A stretch of 64,000 nucleotides of DNA from Paulinella micropora (GCA_019918135.1 WBZZ01002600.1:104501-168500); one strand, 5' to 3'. Positions 19,572 through 30,249 are shown, counted from the stretch's first letter. The notes: generated by a model from the letters alone, not told the origin. Numbers and translations are program-made.

Positions 19572-19980
19572 GAGGCTTTTCTCCTCCTGGAGCATTGACC
19601 ACCGCGCCATCCGTCCGCCGCAGGGTCGCCGTCGAGCTTTAATTCAGCGTAAATCACATTTTTCTTGGCGCGCCCCGGCCCTTTCTTTCTTAGTTTTACC
19701 GGGAAACTTGGAAGCACTGCCTTTTCCGCGGGGTTTCGGAGGGAGGAGGGAGCGGGAAGATAAGGGGGAGGGGGGAGAAAAAGGGGAGCGGGGTGAAAAA
19801 AAACCCCGGGGAAGAGAACGGGGGCGCCCCTCTCCCCCCCCCCTCCTTCTCTCTTCCCTCTTCCCTCCCTCTTCCCTCTTCCCATTTTTTTTTCGGCAAG
19901 AGGATTTTTTTTTCTCTTCCTCGCTTCTTTTTTTTTGCACCAAATTTGTCGCCAAACTTGCGCATGTGTGCGCCTGGAAT

Positions 19981-20043
19981 GATATGGCCGAAAAGGGCAG
20001 TATTGCCAGAAAAGCCTGAAACATTGCCTTTTTCTGCCATATC
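19981..20043. repeat. Hairpin repeat R4, copy 1
   Basis: Arms GATATGGCCGAAAAGGGCA and TGCCTTTTTCTGCCATATC pair with a few mismatches around a loop of about 25 bases (GCCAGAAAAGCCTGAAAC). It directly follows an R6 copy. Confidence 0.8.
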
Positions 20044-21077
20044 ACATGCACACACCGCCAAGCCACCGTCCATCTATCCGTCGCAGGGTCGTGCTGGAGC
20101 ACGTTGCGCAAGATCTGCGGAAATATCTGCGGAAATATAAAAAGTGGAAAAAAAAATTTTTTTGGAACGCGTTTGCATGCGCAAACAAGGGACGAAGGGG
20201 GGGGTGACAGGACAGATCGTGCTTGATCCTCTTTCGTCCCTTCCCTTTCCCTCCCTCTCCCGCTCCAGATCCTCTGCCACCCTTTCTCATTCTCCGCAGG
20301 GTCGTGCTGGGGGCACGGTGCCGGCCAGGGTTCTAACATAGGCTACCGCAGCGACATGACGTGGGACGGATGCTGCGGCAGCTTGAGGGTGCCGTTGCAA
20401 GTGTCAAGTGTAATGCCTTGTCGAGCTTTAGTTCAGTGTAGATTCTCTCCATCTCCTAATTTTCAGTGTCAAGTGTAAGACTTTGTCGAGTTTTAATTCA
20501 GCGTGGACTTTTCTTGCAATTTCTTGGCGCGGCTCCCTCCCCCTGCCCTTTTTCTCTCTCGCTCCCTGTTCTCAGTGCCGATATTAAAGCTTTGTCAGGG
20601 ATTTCTTTTTTTGCGTGATTCTTTTTTGTACGATCTTAGCGCGCCCCGGCCCTCCCTTTCTTAGTTTTACCGGAAGACTTGGAAGCACTGCCTTTTCCGG
20701 TTGTATCATAGTCGTGCAAAACTTAGCGCCAAATTTAGCAGGGGCCGCTCCGGTCTCTTTCCGCTGGGTTTTAGCGGTCGTTTTCCCGCGAAAAAACCGC
20801 GTGCCAAGATTTTTTTTGCGCAAATGCGCACTTTTTTTTCCTTCGGAGGGAGGAGGGAGCGGGAGGATAAGGGGGAGGGGGGAGAAAAAGGGGAGGGGGG
20901 AGAAAAAGGGGAGCGGGGTGAAAAAACCCCGGGGAAGAGAACGGGGGCGCCCCTCTCTCTCTCCCCCCCCCCCCCTCCTTCTCTCTTCCCTCTCCCCTCC
21001 CTCTTCCCTCTTCCCTCCTCTCTCTTCTTTTTCGCACCAAATTTGTCGCCAAATTTGCGCATGTGTGCGCCTGGAAT

Positions 21078-21121
21078 GATATGGCCGAAAAGCCTGAAAC
21101 GCTGCCTTTTTCGGCCATATC
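21078..21121. repeat. Hairpin repeat R4, copy 2 (short loop)
   Basis: GATATGGCCGAAAAG pairs with CTTTTTCGGCCATATC. The internal loop is shortened compared with the other copies. Confidence 0.8.
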
Positions 21122-22025
21122 ACACGCACAGACGGCCAAGCCGCCTTCCTTCGCTAAAAGCGTCATCAAGAAAGTAGCTTCTGCGCTCTCTCCCTCCCCC
21201 CTTGCCCTTCCCCTATTCTTTGAGCCCCCCGGGCTCAGGGGGCTCAAGGGGGAGGCGAGAAAAAAAAAGGGAGGAGGGGGGCGCCCCCCCCCTTCCCTCA
21301 CCCCGCCTGTGAGCTCCCAAAACTTCCTAGCACATTGACCACCGTCCATCCATCCGTCGCAGGGTCAGGGTCGTGTTGGAGCACGTTGCGCAAGGTCTGC
21401 GGAAATATCTGCGGAAATATGAAAAGTGGAAAAGAAAATTTTTTTGGAACGCGTTTGCACGCGCAAACAAGGGACGAGGGGGGGGGGCAGGACAGATCGT
21501 GCTTGATCCTCCCCCGCCCCTTCCCTTTCCTTCTCTTAGTTCTCAGTGCCAAGATTAAAATTTTTTCTTTCAGTAATTTCTTTTTTCGCGCGATTTTTCT
21601 TGTACATTGTTAGCGCGCCCCTACCCTCCCCTTTCCCTCTCCACCCCTGAGCCCGGGGGGCTCAAGGGGCAGGGGAGAGGGAGGGGAAGGGCGCAGAAGC
21701 TGCAAAAGAAATAAATACGTGCAACGCCTCCACTGATCCCCGGCCCCTTCCTCTCCTAGTTTTCAGTGCCAAAGATTAGAACTTTGTCAAGGATTTTCTT
21801 TTTACGCGCGATTTTTACATTCTTAGCGCCCCCCCCCCCTCGTTTCATATTTTTCTGACCTTGCGCACGGTGCTTTAAAAAGTCTCGACAAGGGGAGGGG
21901 GGGGGGAGCGCCCCCCTCCTTACCCCAACCTGTGGGCTCCCAAAACTCCCTAGCACATTGACCACCGCCCATCAATTCGCCGCAGGGTCGTGCAGAGGTA
22001 GCCTGAGGATGTCGTTGCAAGTGTC

Positions 22026-24110
22026 AAGTGTAATGCCTTGTCGAGCTTTAGTTCAGCATAAATTCTCTCCATCTCCTAATTTTCAGTGTCAAGTGTAAGA
22101 CTTTATCGAGTTTTAATTCAGCGTGGACTTTCCTTGCACTTTCTTAGCGCCCCACTCCCGTGCTTCTTCCCTCTCCTCTCTTAGCTTTCAGCGCCAAATG
22201 TAAGACAGTCGAGCTTTAATTCAGCATGTTTTACATTTTCTTGGTGCGGCCCTCTCCCCCTGCCCTTTCCCTCTCCCGCTCCCTGTTCTCAGTGCCGATA
22301 TTAAAGCTTTGTCAGGGATTTCTTTTTTTGCGTGATTCTTTTTTGTACGATCTTGCCTCTTCCCTTTCCCTCTCTTAGTTCTCAGTGCCAAGATTAAAAT
22401 TTTGTCAGTAATTTTTTTTCGCGTGATTTTTCTCGTACATTCTTAGCGCGCCCCTACCCTCCTCTCTTACCGACGACGGGGGGAGGATGGAAAGACAGAT
22501 TGATCTTCCCCGGCCCCTTCCTCTCTTAGTTTTCAGTGCCGAAGATTAAAACTTTGTCAAAGGATTTCTGTTTATCAATTTTTTTACACCGGCAAAGCGC
22601 ACCCCCCCCCCCCTCTTTCCATAATTTCGGACCTTGCGCATGGTGGCCGAGCTATGGCACGGACAGGACGCCGTCGAGCTTTAATTCAGCGTAAATTACA
22701 TTTTTCTTGGCGCGCCCCGGCCCTCTCCTTCTTTCTTAGTTTTACCGGTCGTTTTCCCGCGGAAAAAAACCGCGCGCCAAGATTTTTGTTGCGCAAATGT
22801 CTTGCGCACTTTTTTTCCCTTCGGAGGGAGGAGGGAGGGTTTGAGTACAGTGGTAAGATCCTCGCTAAGTAGCTCAAGTCCAGCGAGCATTGAGCAAGAG
22901 CGCCACAGGACGACGCCGTCAAGGCCGGTAGGTCTTCCGAGGAAAGGTCTGGCTTGTTACACAAGGAGAGAGAAAGGCGCTTCGCCGGCAGAAAGTTTTT
23001 CTTTTGCGTTTTTTGTTTATTCAATGCCGGCAGTCTAAGAACTAGTGGGGAGAGAGCCCGAAACGCTGCCTTTTTCTGCCATATCACACACACAGAATGC
23101 CAAGCCGCCTTCCTTTGCTAAAAGCGCCATCAAGAAAGTACCAAGAAATCCACCAGAACTCGTTGAGCACGGTGCTCTGCTCCTAGCTTTTAGTGCCCAA
23201 GTGTAGGACTGTCGAGCTTTAATTCAGCGTATTCCTTTTCGCACTCTCTTGGCGCGCGAGCAGATCACGGACGGTGCCGGCCAGGGTTCATGCCTCGGGC
23301 TACCGCTGCGACATGGCGTGGGTCGGATGCTGTAGCAGCCTGAGGGTGCCGTTGCAAGTGTCAAATGTAAGACTTTGTCGAGCTTTAATCATTTCTTTTT
23401 TGTACGTTCTTAGCGCGCCCCTGCTCCTCTCCCCTACTGCCACTCCCGACAATTTGTGCTTCCTCCTTCCCTGCCCTTTGTTTTCGGGCAAAAAAAATTT
23501 CCGCAGATCTTTTCATTTTTTTGTGGCCTTGCGCATGGTGGCCGAGCCATGACATTGACAAGACGCCGTCGAGCTTTATTTTTAAATTTTACAATTCTTG
23601 GCGCGCTCCTACCATCCCCCTTCTCCGCTCCTGATTCTAATTCTCAGGGGGGGGGGAGAAAAAAAAGAGAGGAAGGGGGGGGGGGGCGCCCCCTCCTTAC
23701 CCAACCTGCGGGCTCCCAAAACTCCTAGCACATTGACCACCGCCCATCCATTCGCCGCAGGGTTGTGCTAGAGCACGGTGCTCTGCTCTTAGTTTTAAGT
23801 GCTCAAGTGTAAGACCGTCGAGTGGGCCGGATGCTGAAGCAGCCTGAGGGTGCCGTTGCAAGTGTCAAGTGTAATGCCTTGTCGAGCTTTAGTTCAGCAT
23901 AAATTCTCTCTATCTCCTATCAATTTCCAGTGTCAAGTGTAAGACTTTATCGAGTTTTAATTCAGCGTGGACTTTTCTTGCACTTTCTTAGCGCCCCACT
24001 CCCATGCTTCTTTCCTTTTCTCTCCTAGCTTTCAGCGCCAAATGTAAGACCGTCGAGCTTTAATTCAGCATGTTTTACATTTTCTTGGTGCGGCCCCCTG
24101 CCCCTATCCT
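22026..24110. repeat. Dense cluster of R1 repeats
   Basis: At least nine R1 copies (cores near 22032, 22093, 22207, 22672, 23210, 23377, 23570, 23882, 23942 and 24052). They share GTGTAAGAC, TCGAG and TTTAATTCAGC and mostly end TTGGCGC or TTAGCGC. R2 copies (GATTAAAACTTTGTCA) lie between. All are in the same orientation. About 25 R1 copies occur in the whole window. Confidence 0.75.
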
Positions 24111-24990
24111 TTCCCTCTCCCGCTCTCGATCCTCAGACGGGGGACTAGACAATTCGTGCTCTCCCCCCTCCCTCCCATGCCTCTTCCTCTCTCCCTCTAC
24201 TCTCTCCCCCCCGAGCCCGGGGGGCTCAAAGAGCAGGAAGCAGAATTGCAACAAAACTAAGAAGATTCCATTGAGCCCATGGCAAGGAGCACCCCCCCCT
24301 CCGGTATCCGCAGATCCTTTCTGCCACCCTCCCCTCCTCTCTTACCGACGGGGGGAGGATGGAAAGACAGATTGATCTTCCCCGGCCCCTTCCTCTCCTA
24401 GTTTTCAGTGCCGAAGATTAAAGCTTTGTCAAGGATTTCTTTTTTCGCGTGATTTTTTACACCGGCGAAGCGCGCCCCGGCCCTCTCTTTCTTAGTTTTA
24501 CCGGAAAACTTGGAAGCACTGCCTTTTCCGGTCGTATCATAGTCGTGCAAAACTTTGCGCCAAATTTAGCAGGGGTCGTTCCGGTCTCTTTCCGCGGGGT
24601 TTCAGTGGTTGTTTTCCCGCGGAAGAATCGCGCGCCAAGATTTTTTTTGTTGCGCAAATGCACACTTTTTTTCCCTTCGGAGGGAGGAGGGAGCGGGAAG
24701 ATAAGGGGGAGGGGGGAGAGAAGGGGGAGGGGAGAGAGAGAAAAAGGGGAGCGGGGGAAAAACCCCCCGGGGAAGAGAACGGGGGCGCCCCTCTCTCCCC
24801 CCCCCCCTCCTTCTCTCTTCCCTTTCCCCTCCCTGTTCCCTCTTTCTTCTTTCTTCCCTCCCTCTCCCCTCTTCCCTCCGTTTCCCCTCCCCTTTTTTTT
24901 TCCGGCTAGAGGATTTTTTTCTTTCTCTTTTTCTCTTCTTTTTTTTGCACCAAATTTGTCGCCAAATTTACGCATGTGTGCGCCTGGAAT

Positions 24991-25053
24991 GATATGACCG
25001 AAAAGTGCAGTATTGCCAGAAAAGCCTGAAACGCTGCCTTTTTCTGCCATATC
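24991..25053. repeat. Hairpin repeat R4, copy 3
   Basis: GATATGACCGAAAAGTGCAG pairs with CTGCCTTTTTCTGCCATATC around a GCCTGAAAC-containing loop, after an R6 copy. Confidence 0.8.
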
Positions 25054-26534
25054 ACACGCACGGACCGCCAAGCCCGCCACAATTCTCAGACAGAGAAGAG
25101 AGAAAGGGCAAAGACAGATCGTGCTTGGGGAGAGTGCTCCTCTCCCCCCCCCCCCCCCTTGTCCCCTGCTGTCTCCCCCCTCCCTTCGTCCCTTGTTTGC
25201 GCGTGCAAACGCATCCCAAATTGTTTTTTTTACTTTTCATATTTCCGCAGATATTTCCACAGATCTTGCGCACCGTGTTATAGCACGACCCTGCGGCGGA
25301 TGGATGGGCGGTGATCAATGTACCAGGTGGACAAGGGTCTCACGACCCCGACGGTGCCCTGTCCGTGCCATAACTCAGCCACCGTGCACAAGGTCAGAAA
25401 AATATAAAAAGAGGAAATTTTTGTCGCCCGACAACCACAGAAACAGACGCGGGGGGGGGGGGGGAAAAAAAAAGAGGAAGGGGGGGGGGCGCCCCCTCCT
25501 TACCCAACCTGTGGGCTCCCAAAACTCCTAGCACATTGACCACCGCCCATCCATTCGCCGCAGGGTTGTGCTAGAGCACGGTGCTCTGCTCTTAGTTTTC
25601 AGTGCTCAAGTGTAAGACCGTCGAGTGGGCCGGATGCTGAAGCAGCCTGAGGGTGCCGTTGCAAGTGTCAAGTGTAATGCCTTGTCGAGCTTTAGTTCAG
25701 CATAAATTCTCTCCATCTCCAAATTTTCAGTATCAAGTGTAAGACTTTATCGAGTTTTAATTCAGCGTGGACTTTTCTTGCACTTTCTCCTGATTCTTTT
25801 TGGTACGATCTTAGTTTTCAGTGCCAAAAATTAAAACTTTGTCAAGGATTTCTTTTGCGTGATTTTTTACACCGGCGAAGCGCGCCCCCCCTCTTTCCAT
25901 AATTTCAAACCTTGCGCATGGCGACCGAGCTATGGCACAGACAGGACGCCGTCGAGCTTTAATTCAGCGTAAATTACATTTTCTTGGCGCGCCCCGGCCC
26001 TCTCTTTCTTAGTTTTACCGGAAAACTGGAAAGCACTGCCTTTTCCGGTCGTATCATAGCCATGCAAAACTTTGCGCCAAATTTAGCAGGGGCCGTTCCG
26101 GCCTCTTTCCGCGGGGTTTTAGCAGTCGTTTTCCCGCGGGAAAAACCGCGCGCTAAAAATTTTTTTCTGTTGCGCAAATGCGCACTTTTTTTGCCTTTGG
26201 AGATAAGAGGGAGCAGGAAGATAAGGGGGAGGGGGGAGAGAAGGGAGAGGGGAGCGGGGGGGAAAAACCCCGGGGAAGAGAACAGGAGCGCCCCTCTCTA
26301 CCCCCCCCCATCCTTTTTTCTTCCCTGTTCCCTCTTTCTTCCCTGTTCCCTCTTTCTTCCCTGTTCCCTCTTTCTTCCCTCTTCCCTCTTTCTTCCCTCT
26401 TCCCTCCCTCTCCCCTCTTCCCTCCGTTCCCCTTCCCCTTTTTTTTCCGGCAAGAGAATTTGTTTCTTTCTCTTTCTCTCTTCTTTTTTTGCACCAAATT
26501 TGTCGCCAAATTTGCGCATGTGTGCGCCTGGAAT

Positions 26535-26598
26535 GATATGACCAAAAAAGGCAGTATTGCCAGAAAAGCTTGGAAATGCTGCCTTTTTTGGCCATATC
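26535..26598. repeat. Hairpin repeat R4, copy 4
   Basis: GATATGACCAAAAAAGGCAG pairs with CTGCCTTTTTTGGCCATATC. This is one of the best-matched stems, with changes on both arms that keep pairing. Confidence 0.8.
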
Positions 26599-27617
26599 AC
26601 GTGCACAGACCGCCAAGCCGCCTTCGCTAAAAGCGCCATCAAGAAAGTACCAATAAGTCCGCCAGAACTCTTTCAGCCGGAGTCTTGCCCTTCCCCTATT
26701 CTTTGAGCCCCCCGGGCTCAGGGGGCTCAGGGGGGAGGGGAGAAAAAAAAGTGGAGGAGGGGGGCGCCCCCCCCCCTGCCCCTGCCCCCCCCTGTGGGCT
26801 CCCAAAACTCCCTAGCACATTAACCACCGCCCATCCATTCGCCGCAGGGTCGTGCTGGAGCACGGTGCTCTGCTCCTAATTTTCAGTGTCAAGTGTAAGA
26901 CTTTATCGAGTTTTAATTCAGCGTGGACTTTTCTTGCACTTTCTCCCCCTGTCCTTTCCCTCTCCCGCTCCCTGTTCTCAGTGCCGATATTAAAGCTTTG
27001 TCAAGGATTTCTTGTTTTGTGTGATTCTTTTTTGTACGATCTTAGTTTTCAGTGCCGAAGATTAAAACTTTGTCAAGGATTTCTTTTTTTGCGTGATTTT
27101 TTACACCGGCGAAGCGCGCCCCCCCCCCCTCTTTCCATAATTTCGGACCTTGCGCATGGTGGCCGAGCTATGGTACGGACAGGACGCCGTCGAGCTTTAA
27201 TTCAGCGTAAATTACATTTTCTTGGCGCGCCCCGGCCCTTTCTTTCTTAGTTTTACCGGAAAACTGGAAGCACTGCCTTTTCCGGTCGTATCATAGTCGT
27301 ACAAAACTTTGCGCCAAATTTAGCAGGGGTCGCTCCGGTCTCTTTCCGCGGCAAGATAAGGGGGAGGGGGGAGAGAAGGGGGAGGGGAGCGGGGGGAAAA
27401 AACCCCCGGGGAAGAGAACGGGGGCGCCCCTCTCTCCCTCCCCCCCCCCCCCTCCTTCTCTCTTCCCTCTCCCTCCCTCTTCCCTCTTTCTTCCCTCTTC
27501 CCTCCGTTTTCCCTCCCCCGTTTTTTTCCCGGCTAGAGGATTTTTCTCTTTCTCTTTTTCGCTTCTTTTTTTTGCACCAAATTTGTCGCCAAACTTACGC
27601 ATGTGTGCGCCTGGAAT

Positions 27618-27680
27618 GATATGACCGAAAAGTGCAGTATTGCCAGAAAAGCCTGAAACGCTGCCTTTTTCTGCCATATC
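27618..27680. repeat. Hairpin repeat R4, copy 5
   Basis: Same structure as copy 3 at the right end of the block, about 80 bases before the right boundary repeat. Confidence 0.8.
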
Positions 27681-27763
27681 ACACGCACAGACCGCCAAGC
27701 CGCCTTCTTACCGGCGAAGCCCTCCCTCCAGCCCGCGCCAGCGGGCTGGGCATGCCCCCCCGA

Positions 27764-27786
27764 TTTTAAACATGTAAAAAGTCAAT
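27764..27786. repeat. Right 23-bp boundary direct repeat
   Basis: TTTTAAACATGTAAA followed by AAGTCAAT. It overlaps the stop codon and last codons of the minus-strand DUF1152-like gene. It is preceded by a GC hairpin (AGCCCGC...GCGGGCT) at about 27730-27748. Confidence 0.8.
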
Positions 27787-29076
27787 AACGTAGCAAGAAG
27801 CCAACAGGTCGCAGACTAGCCGGCGGTGCGCCTGATCCCAGCCAAAATCCGCGAGGACTCCGTCGCGGTGGGGGGGCAGCTGGGCCTCAGTTCTTTGCAG
27901 CGCTTGGAAGGATGGCAGCTGGCTAATATACAACTGGAAGTAGAGCCAGAGCTCTGCCTCTGTGGGCTCGGCGGGGGCCGTGCCACCGGTGGGGCCCAGG
28001 CGGTGCACGAGTTCGTAAGAAGCTGCCCAGGCAGCTAGAGGTTGTTGTCTACGGTCCAGTAGGCGTCTTAGTTCTGGTAGTGCAAGACAAGCTTCGTATA
28101 ACTTGGCCGCGAGCTCGGGGTCCTTGCGCCCCCGCGAACGGTCGACACGTCGATGATAGGTTAAAAGGTTGGCTGCAGCCTCCAGGGGCAACGCGCTTTC
28201 CCCAGAGCCTAGGCCCAGAATTACATGGCAGATTTTGAAGGGGGGAACTGGCACGCCACCCTCGGCGCACTCGCGGAACACGACCTCTAGCGCACGGCGC
28301 AGTACCACGTTTTTGTTTGGTCCTTGCACTCCGTCTGGCCTTCGTAGCTCACGCTCGTCCACCAAGTCGCCGCCCATGTCCAGCGTCAAGACCTGCAGGA
28401 CGGGGATGTACGCGCGGAGACAGGACCGCAGCGCCTGGCGCAATTCTCTGTTACTAGCGTTGTCGCAGCTGCCCCATCCCCCTGCGATGCCCCAGACGAT
28501 AAGCTCCAGCTCTGGCCCTGTTTGCCGCGCCTGGGCCAGGGCGAGGGCTTCGGACTCTGCGAGCAGCGTGCGCTGCTTGAAATGATTGCTCTGAAGAGCC
28601 TCTTCTGGCTGTTGCCCCGGAGGAAGTAAGTCTGCAAAGTCCCCTCTTAGCGCGGTCAGCAGCTCAGCACGCTCATGTGCGCGCACACGCAGCAGCCCAG
28701 GCCCGACGACGTCGTGTAGCATGAAGCTCAGGTACTTGTCTACGAGTGCTCCGTCGCGCAGCCCGCGCCTCACACACACCCCGCTCCGTACAAAATCCCG
28801 GCTTAGCGCAGCCTTGTAGTCCCAAAGCGTGTAGCCCGGTTGTAGGACTAGCCAGCGACAACTCCCCTGCTTGGCGCAGCCGAGCGCGCGGGCCAAGGCG
28901 AACGTTAGGGTCGTGGCCGCCCCCTCCTCACCAGCAGCGTCCTGGCCACCGAGACTTATCACCACACGTGTCTCCACGACCCGACCACCGACTGCACCCC
29001 CCGATGTGTCCCTGGGGGTGTTTCCTGCGCGCCCGTCGCCTGCCTCTCTGTTCTTGCGTGAAAGAGCTCCGCCCAT
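27766..29076 (-). CDS. DUF1152-like protein with myristoylation signal
   Basis: 436 residues from ATG 29076. The N-terminus MGGALSRK fits the N-myristoylation rule (Gly2, small residue at 6, basic after), so membrane attachment is likely. A Rossmann-type start follows (RVVISLGGQDAAGEEGAATT), then VLTLDMGGDLVDERELRRPD and ICHVILGLGSGES. These match the DUF1152 pattern as I recall it: a DxGGD motif, an E..L.SP-like segment and a GxGxxGE-like motif. The biochemical role of DUF1152 is unknown. A conserved Asp/Gly-rich pocket suggests a ligand-binding enzyme. The frame is whole. Its stop codon sits in the right boundary repeat. Confidence 0.6.
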   Translation of the reverse strand: MGGALSRKNREAGDGRAGNTPRDTSGGAVGGRVVETRVVISLGGQDAAGEEGAATTLTFALARALGCAKQGSCRWLVLQPGYTLWDYKAALSRDFVRSGVCVRRGLRDGALVDKYLSFMLHDVVGPGLLRVRAHERAELLTALRGDFADLLPPGQQPEEALQSNHFKQRTLLAESEALALAQARQTGPELELIVWGIAGGWGSCDNASNRELRQALRSCLRAYIPVLQVLTLDMGGDLVDERELRRPDGVQGPNKNVVLRRALEVVFRECAEGGVPVPPFKICHVILGLGSGESALPLEAAANLLTYHRRVDRSRGRKDPELAAKLYEACLALPELRRLLDRRQQPLAAWAASYELVHRLGPTGGTAPAEPTEAELWLYFQLYISQLPSFQALQRTEAQLPPHRDGVLADFGWDQAHRRLVCDLLASCYVIDFLHV

Positions 29077-29303
29077 CCTTTTGCTTCTAGCACATTTTGC
29101 CGAAGGTGTAAGTAAAGCCTAAAGCCCCCCCAGGGAGAGAAAGGGGTTTGCGCGTTTGGCCAGGAAGAACGGGCAAGGGGGGGGGGGCACCCCTTTCCCC
29201 CCTCCCTCCACTCCTCGTACTTTCCCCACAAATCAACAATAAAATGATTGATGTATGTACTATGTCTATCTAGCTTAATATTGAGCTAGCTATACACAGG
29301 CGC

Positions 29304-30173
29304 ATGCGTTTCGGGTGGGGACTGTGGAGGAGGAGGAGGAAGCCCCCTCTTGTAGAGCGCGCAAGTCCCCCCCTGGGCATCGCACCAACGCAACTTATCA
29401 CGGCGTTGAGCCTTCTTAGCGGGTTGCTGTTGGGCCTACAGAAAAGAGGCCTGGCGCCGAGCGATGAGCAGTTGCAGAACCCCACCCCTGAGCTCCAGGA
29501 AGAACTCGCGGGTTGTCAAGCTCCATGGCGCACAGAGGGAGACCTGTGTCGCATTTACGTGGCGCGCAAGGTCCTGTTCTCTATCAACGACGCTTTGTAC
29601 AAAGAACTGGTGGGAGCTCTAACCGCAGAGGTCGTTGCCTTGCAGACCAGGGACGACCAACGCGTCCGTCTGCTGCAGGAATTCTGCTCGAGTGAATGCG
29701 CAGAAAGCAAGCGTCGGTTCTATCGCAACAAGCACAGGCAAAGCCCCTGTGAACAACGAGCTGCGAAACTGGAGTGGCAAAAGGCAGAGCGCAGAATGTT
29801 ACACGACAGCGCGCGTTGCACTCTGGCCTGCCTAAATGCTACCGAACGCGAGCGGGCTTTTTGGCTAGACTTCCTGTGCAGACGACTGCACTCCTTGCCC
29901 CCGGCTGTGACCCTAGAACATGTATACCCGCTAATTCCGCCTCTGGCCCAAGCCCAGGTCTTGGACAACCTGCGTTCCGCTCTGCCTTATTTGTTGGGTC
30001 CCTACATGGCCCTGCTGGGCCAATTAGCTGGCCAGGGGGAGTGCGTCTTGATCCTGGAAGCGCTAGAGGCACAAGGCTTTTGGGACCTCTGCAGCTGGCG
30101 CGCCGAGGTCTTGTCTCTTTTGGAAGACTTTTTGCCAAGTTCCCTGGTGCGCCAATGCATTGCGCAATATTGA
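29304..30173 (+). CDS. Hypothetical helical protein (289 aa)
   Basis: ATG at 29304 after an AT-rich leader. A basic N-terminus (WRRRRKPP) precedes one hydrophobic helix (LITALSLLSGLLLGL), giving a likely signal anchor. The remaining ~240 residues are mainly helical with scattered Cys (CSSECAESKRRF, CTLACLN, CRRLHSL). No family is recognised. The TTTTTAATTAAAAA palindrome follows the stop by about 35 bases. The frame looks whole. Confidence 0.65.
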   Translation: MRFGWGLWRRRRKPPLVERASPPLGIAPTQLITALSLLSGLLLGLQKRGLAPSDEQLQNPTPELQEELAGCQAPWRTEGDLCRIYVARKVLFSINDALYKELVGALTAEVVALQTRDDQRVRLLQEFCSSECAESKRRFYRNKHRQSPCEQRAAKLEWQKAERRMLHDSARCTLACLNATERERAFWLDFLCRRLHSLPPAVTLEHVYPLIPPLAQAQVLDNLRSALPYLLGPYMALLGQLAGQGECVLILEALEAQGFWDLCSWRAEVLSLLEDFLPSSLVRQCIAQY

Positions 30174-30206
30174 AGAAAAGGAGCCCCACACATGCCCTTG
30201 CCAAGC

Positions 30207-30220
30207 TTTTTAATTAAAAA
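30207..30220. terminator. AT palindrome TTTTTAATTAAAAA
   Basis: A perfect palindrome between two convergent genes (plus gene ending 30173, minus gene ending 30250), so it may end both transcripts. Confidence 0.6.
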
Positions 30221-30249
30221 CTATTTTTGTACAACCGCTCGTATCCAGA

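Larger units (their letters stand above)
19572..27763. mobile_element. 8.2-kb block of nested repeats without genes
   Basis: It is made of at least six direct, diverged higher-order units starting near 19630, 20636, 22710, 24470, 25990 and 27225. A full unit holds an R1 copy ending TTGGCGCGCCCC, TTTCTTAGTTTTACCGG, TTTGCGCCAAATTTAGC, a purine/pyrimidine tract, R6 (CCAAATTTGTCGCCAAA), hairpin R4, and R7 (GCACATTGACCACCGCCCAT ... CGCCGCAGGGTCGTG). R1 and R2 copies fill the gaps. No transposase or other gene is visible. It may be a non-autonomous mobile element, a satellite-like expansion or a landing zone for several families. The type is chosen for lack of a better one. Confidence 0.55.

Noticed and set aside
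19640-27700. Many 100-230-residue frames in the repeat block
   Set aside because: They recur with each repeat unit in several frames and are Pro/Ser/Arg/Glu-rich from C/T and G/A tracts. No domain is shared with any known protein.
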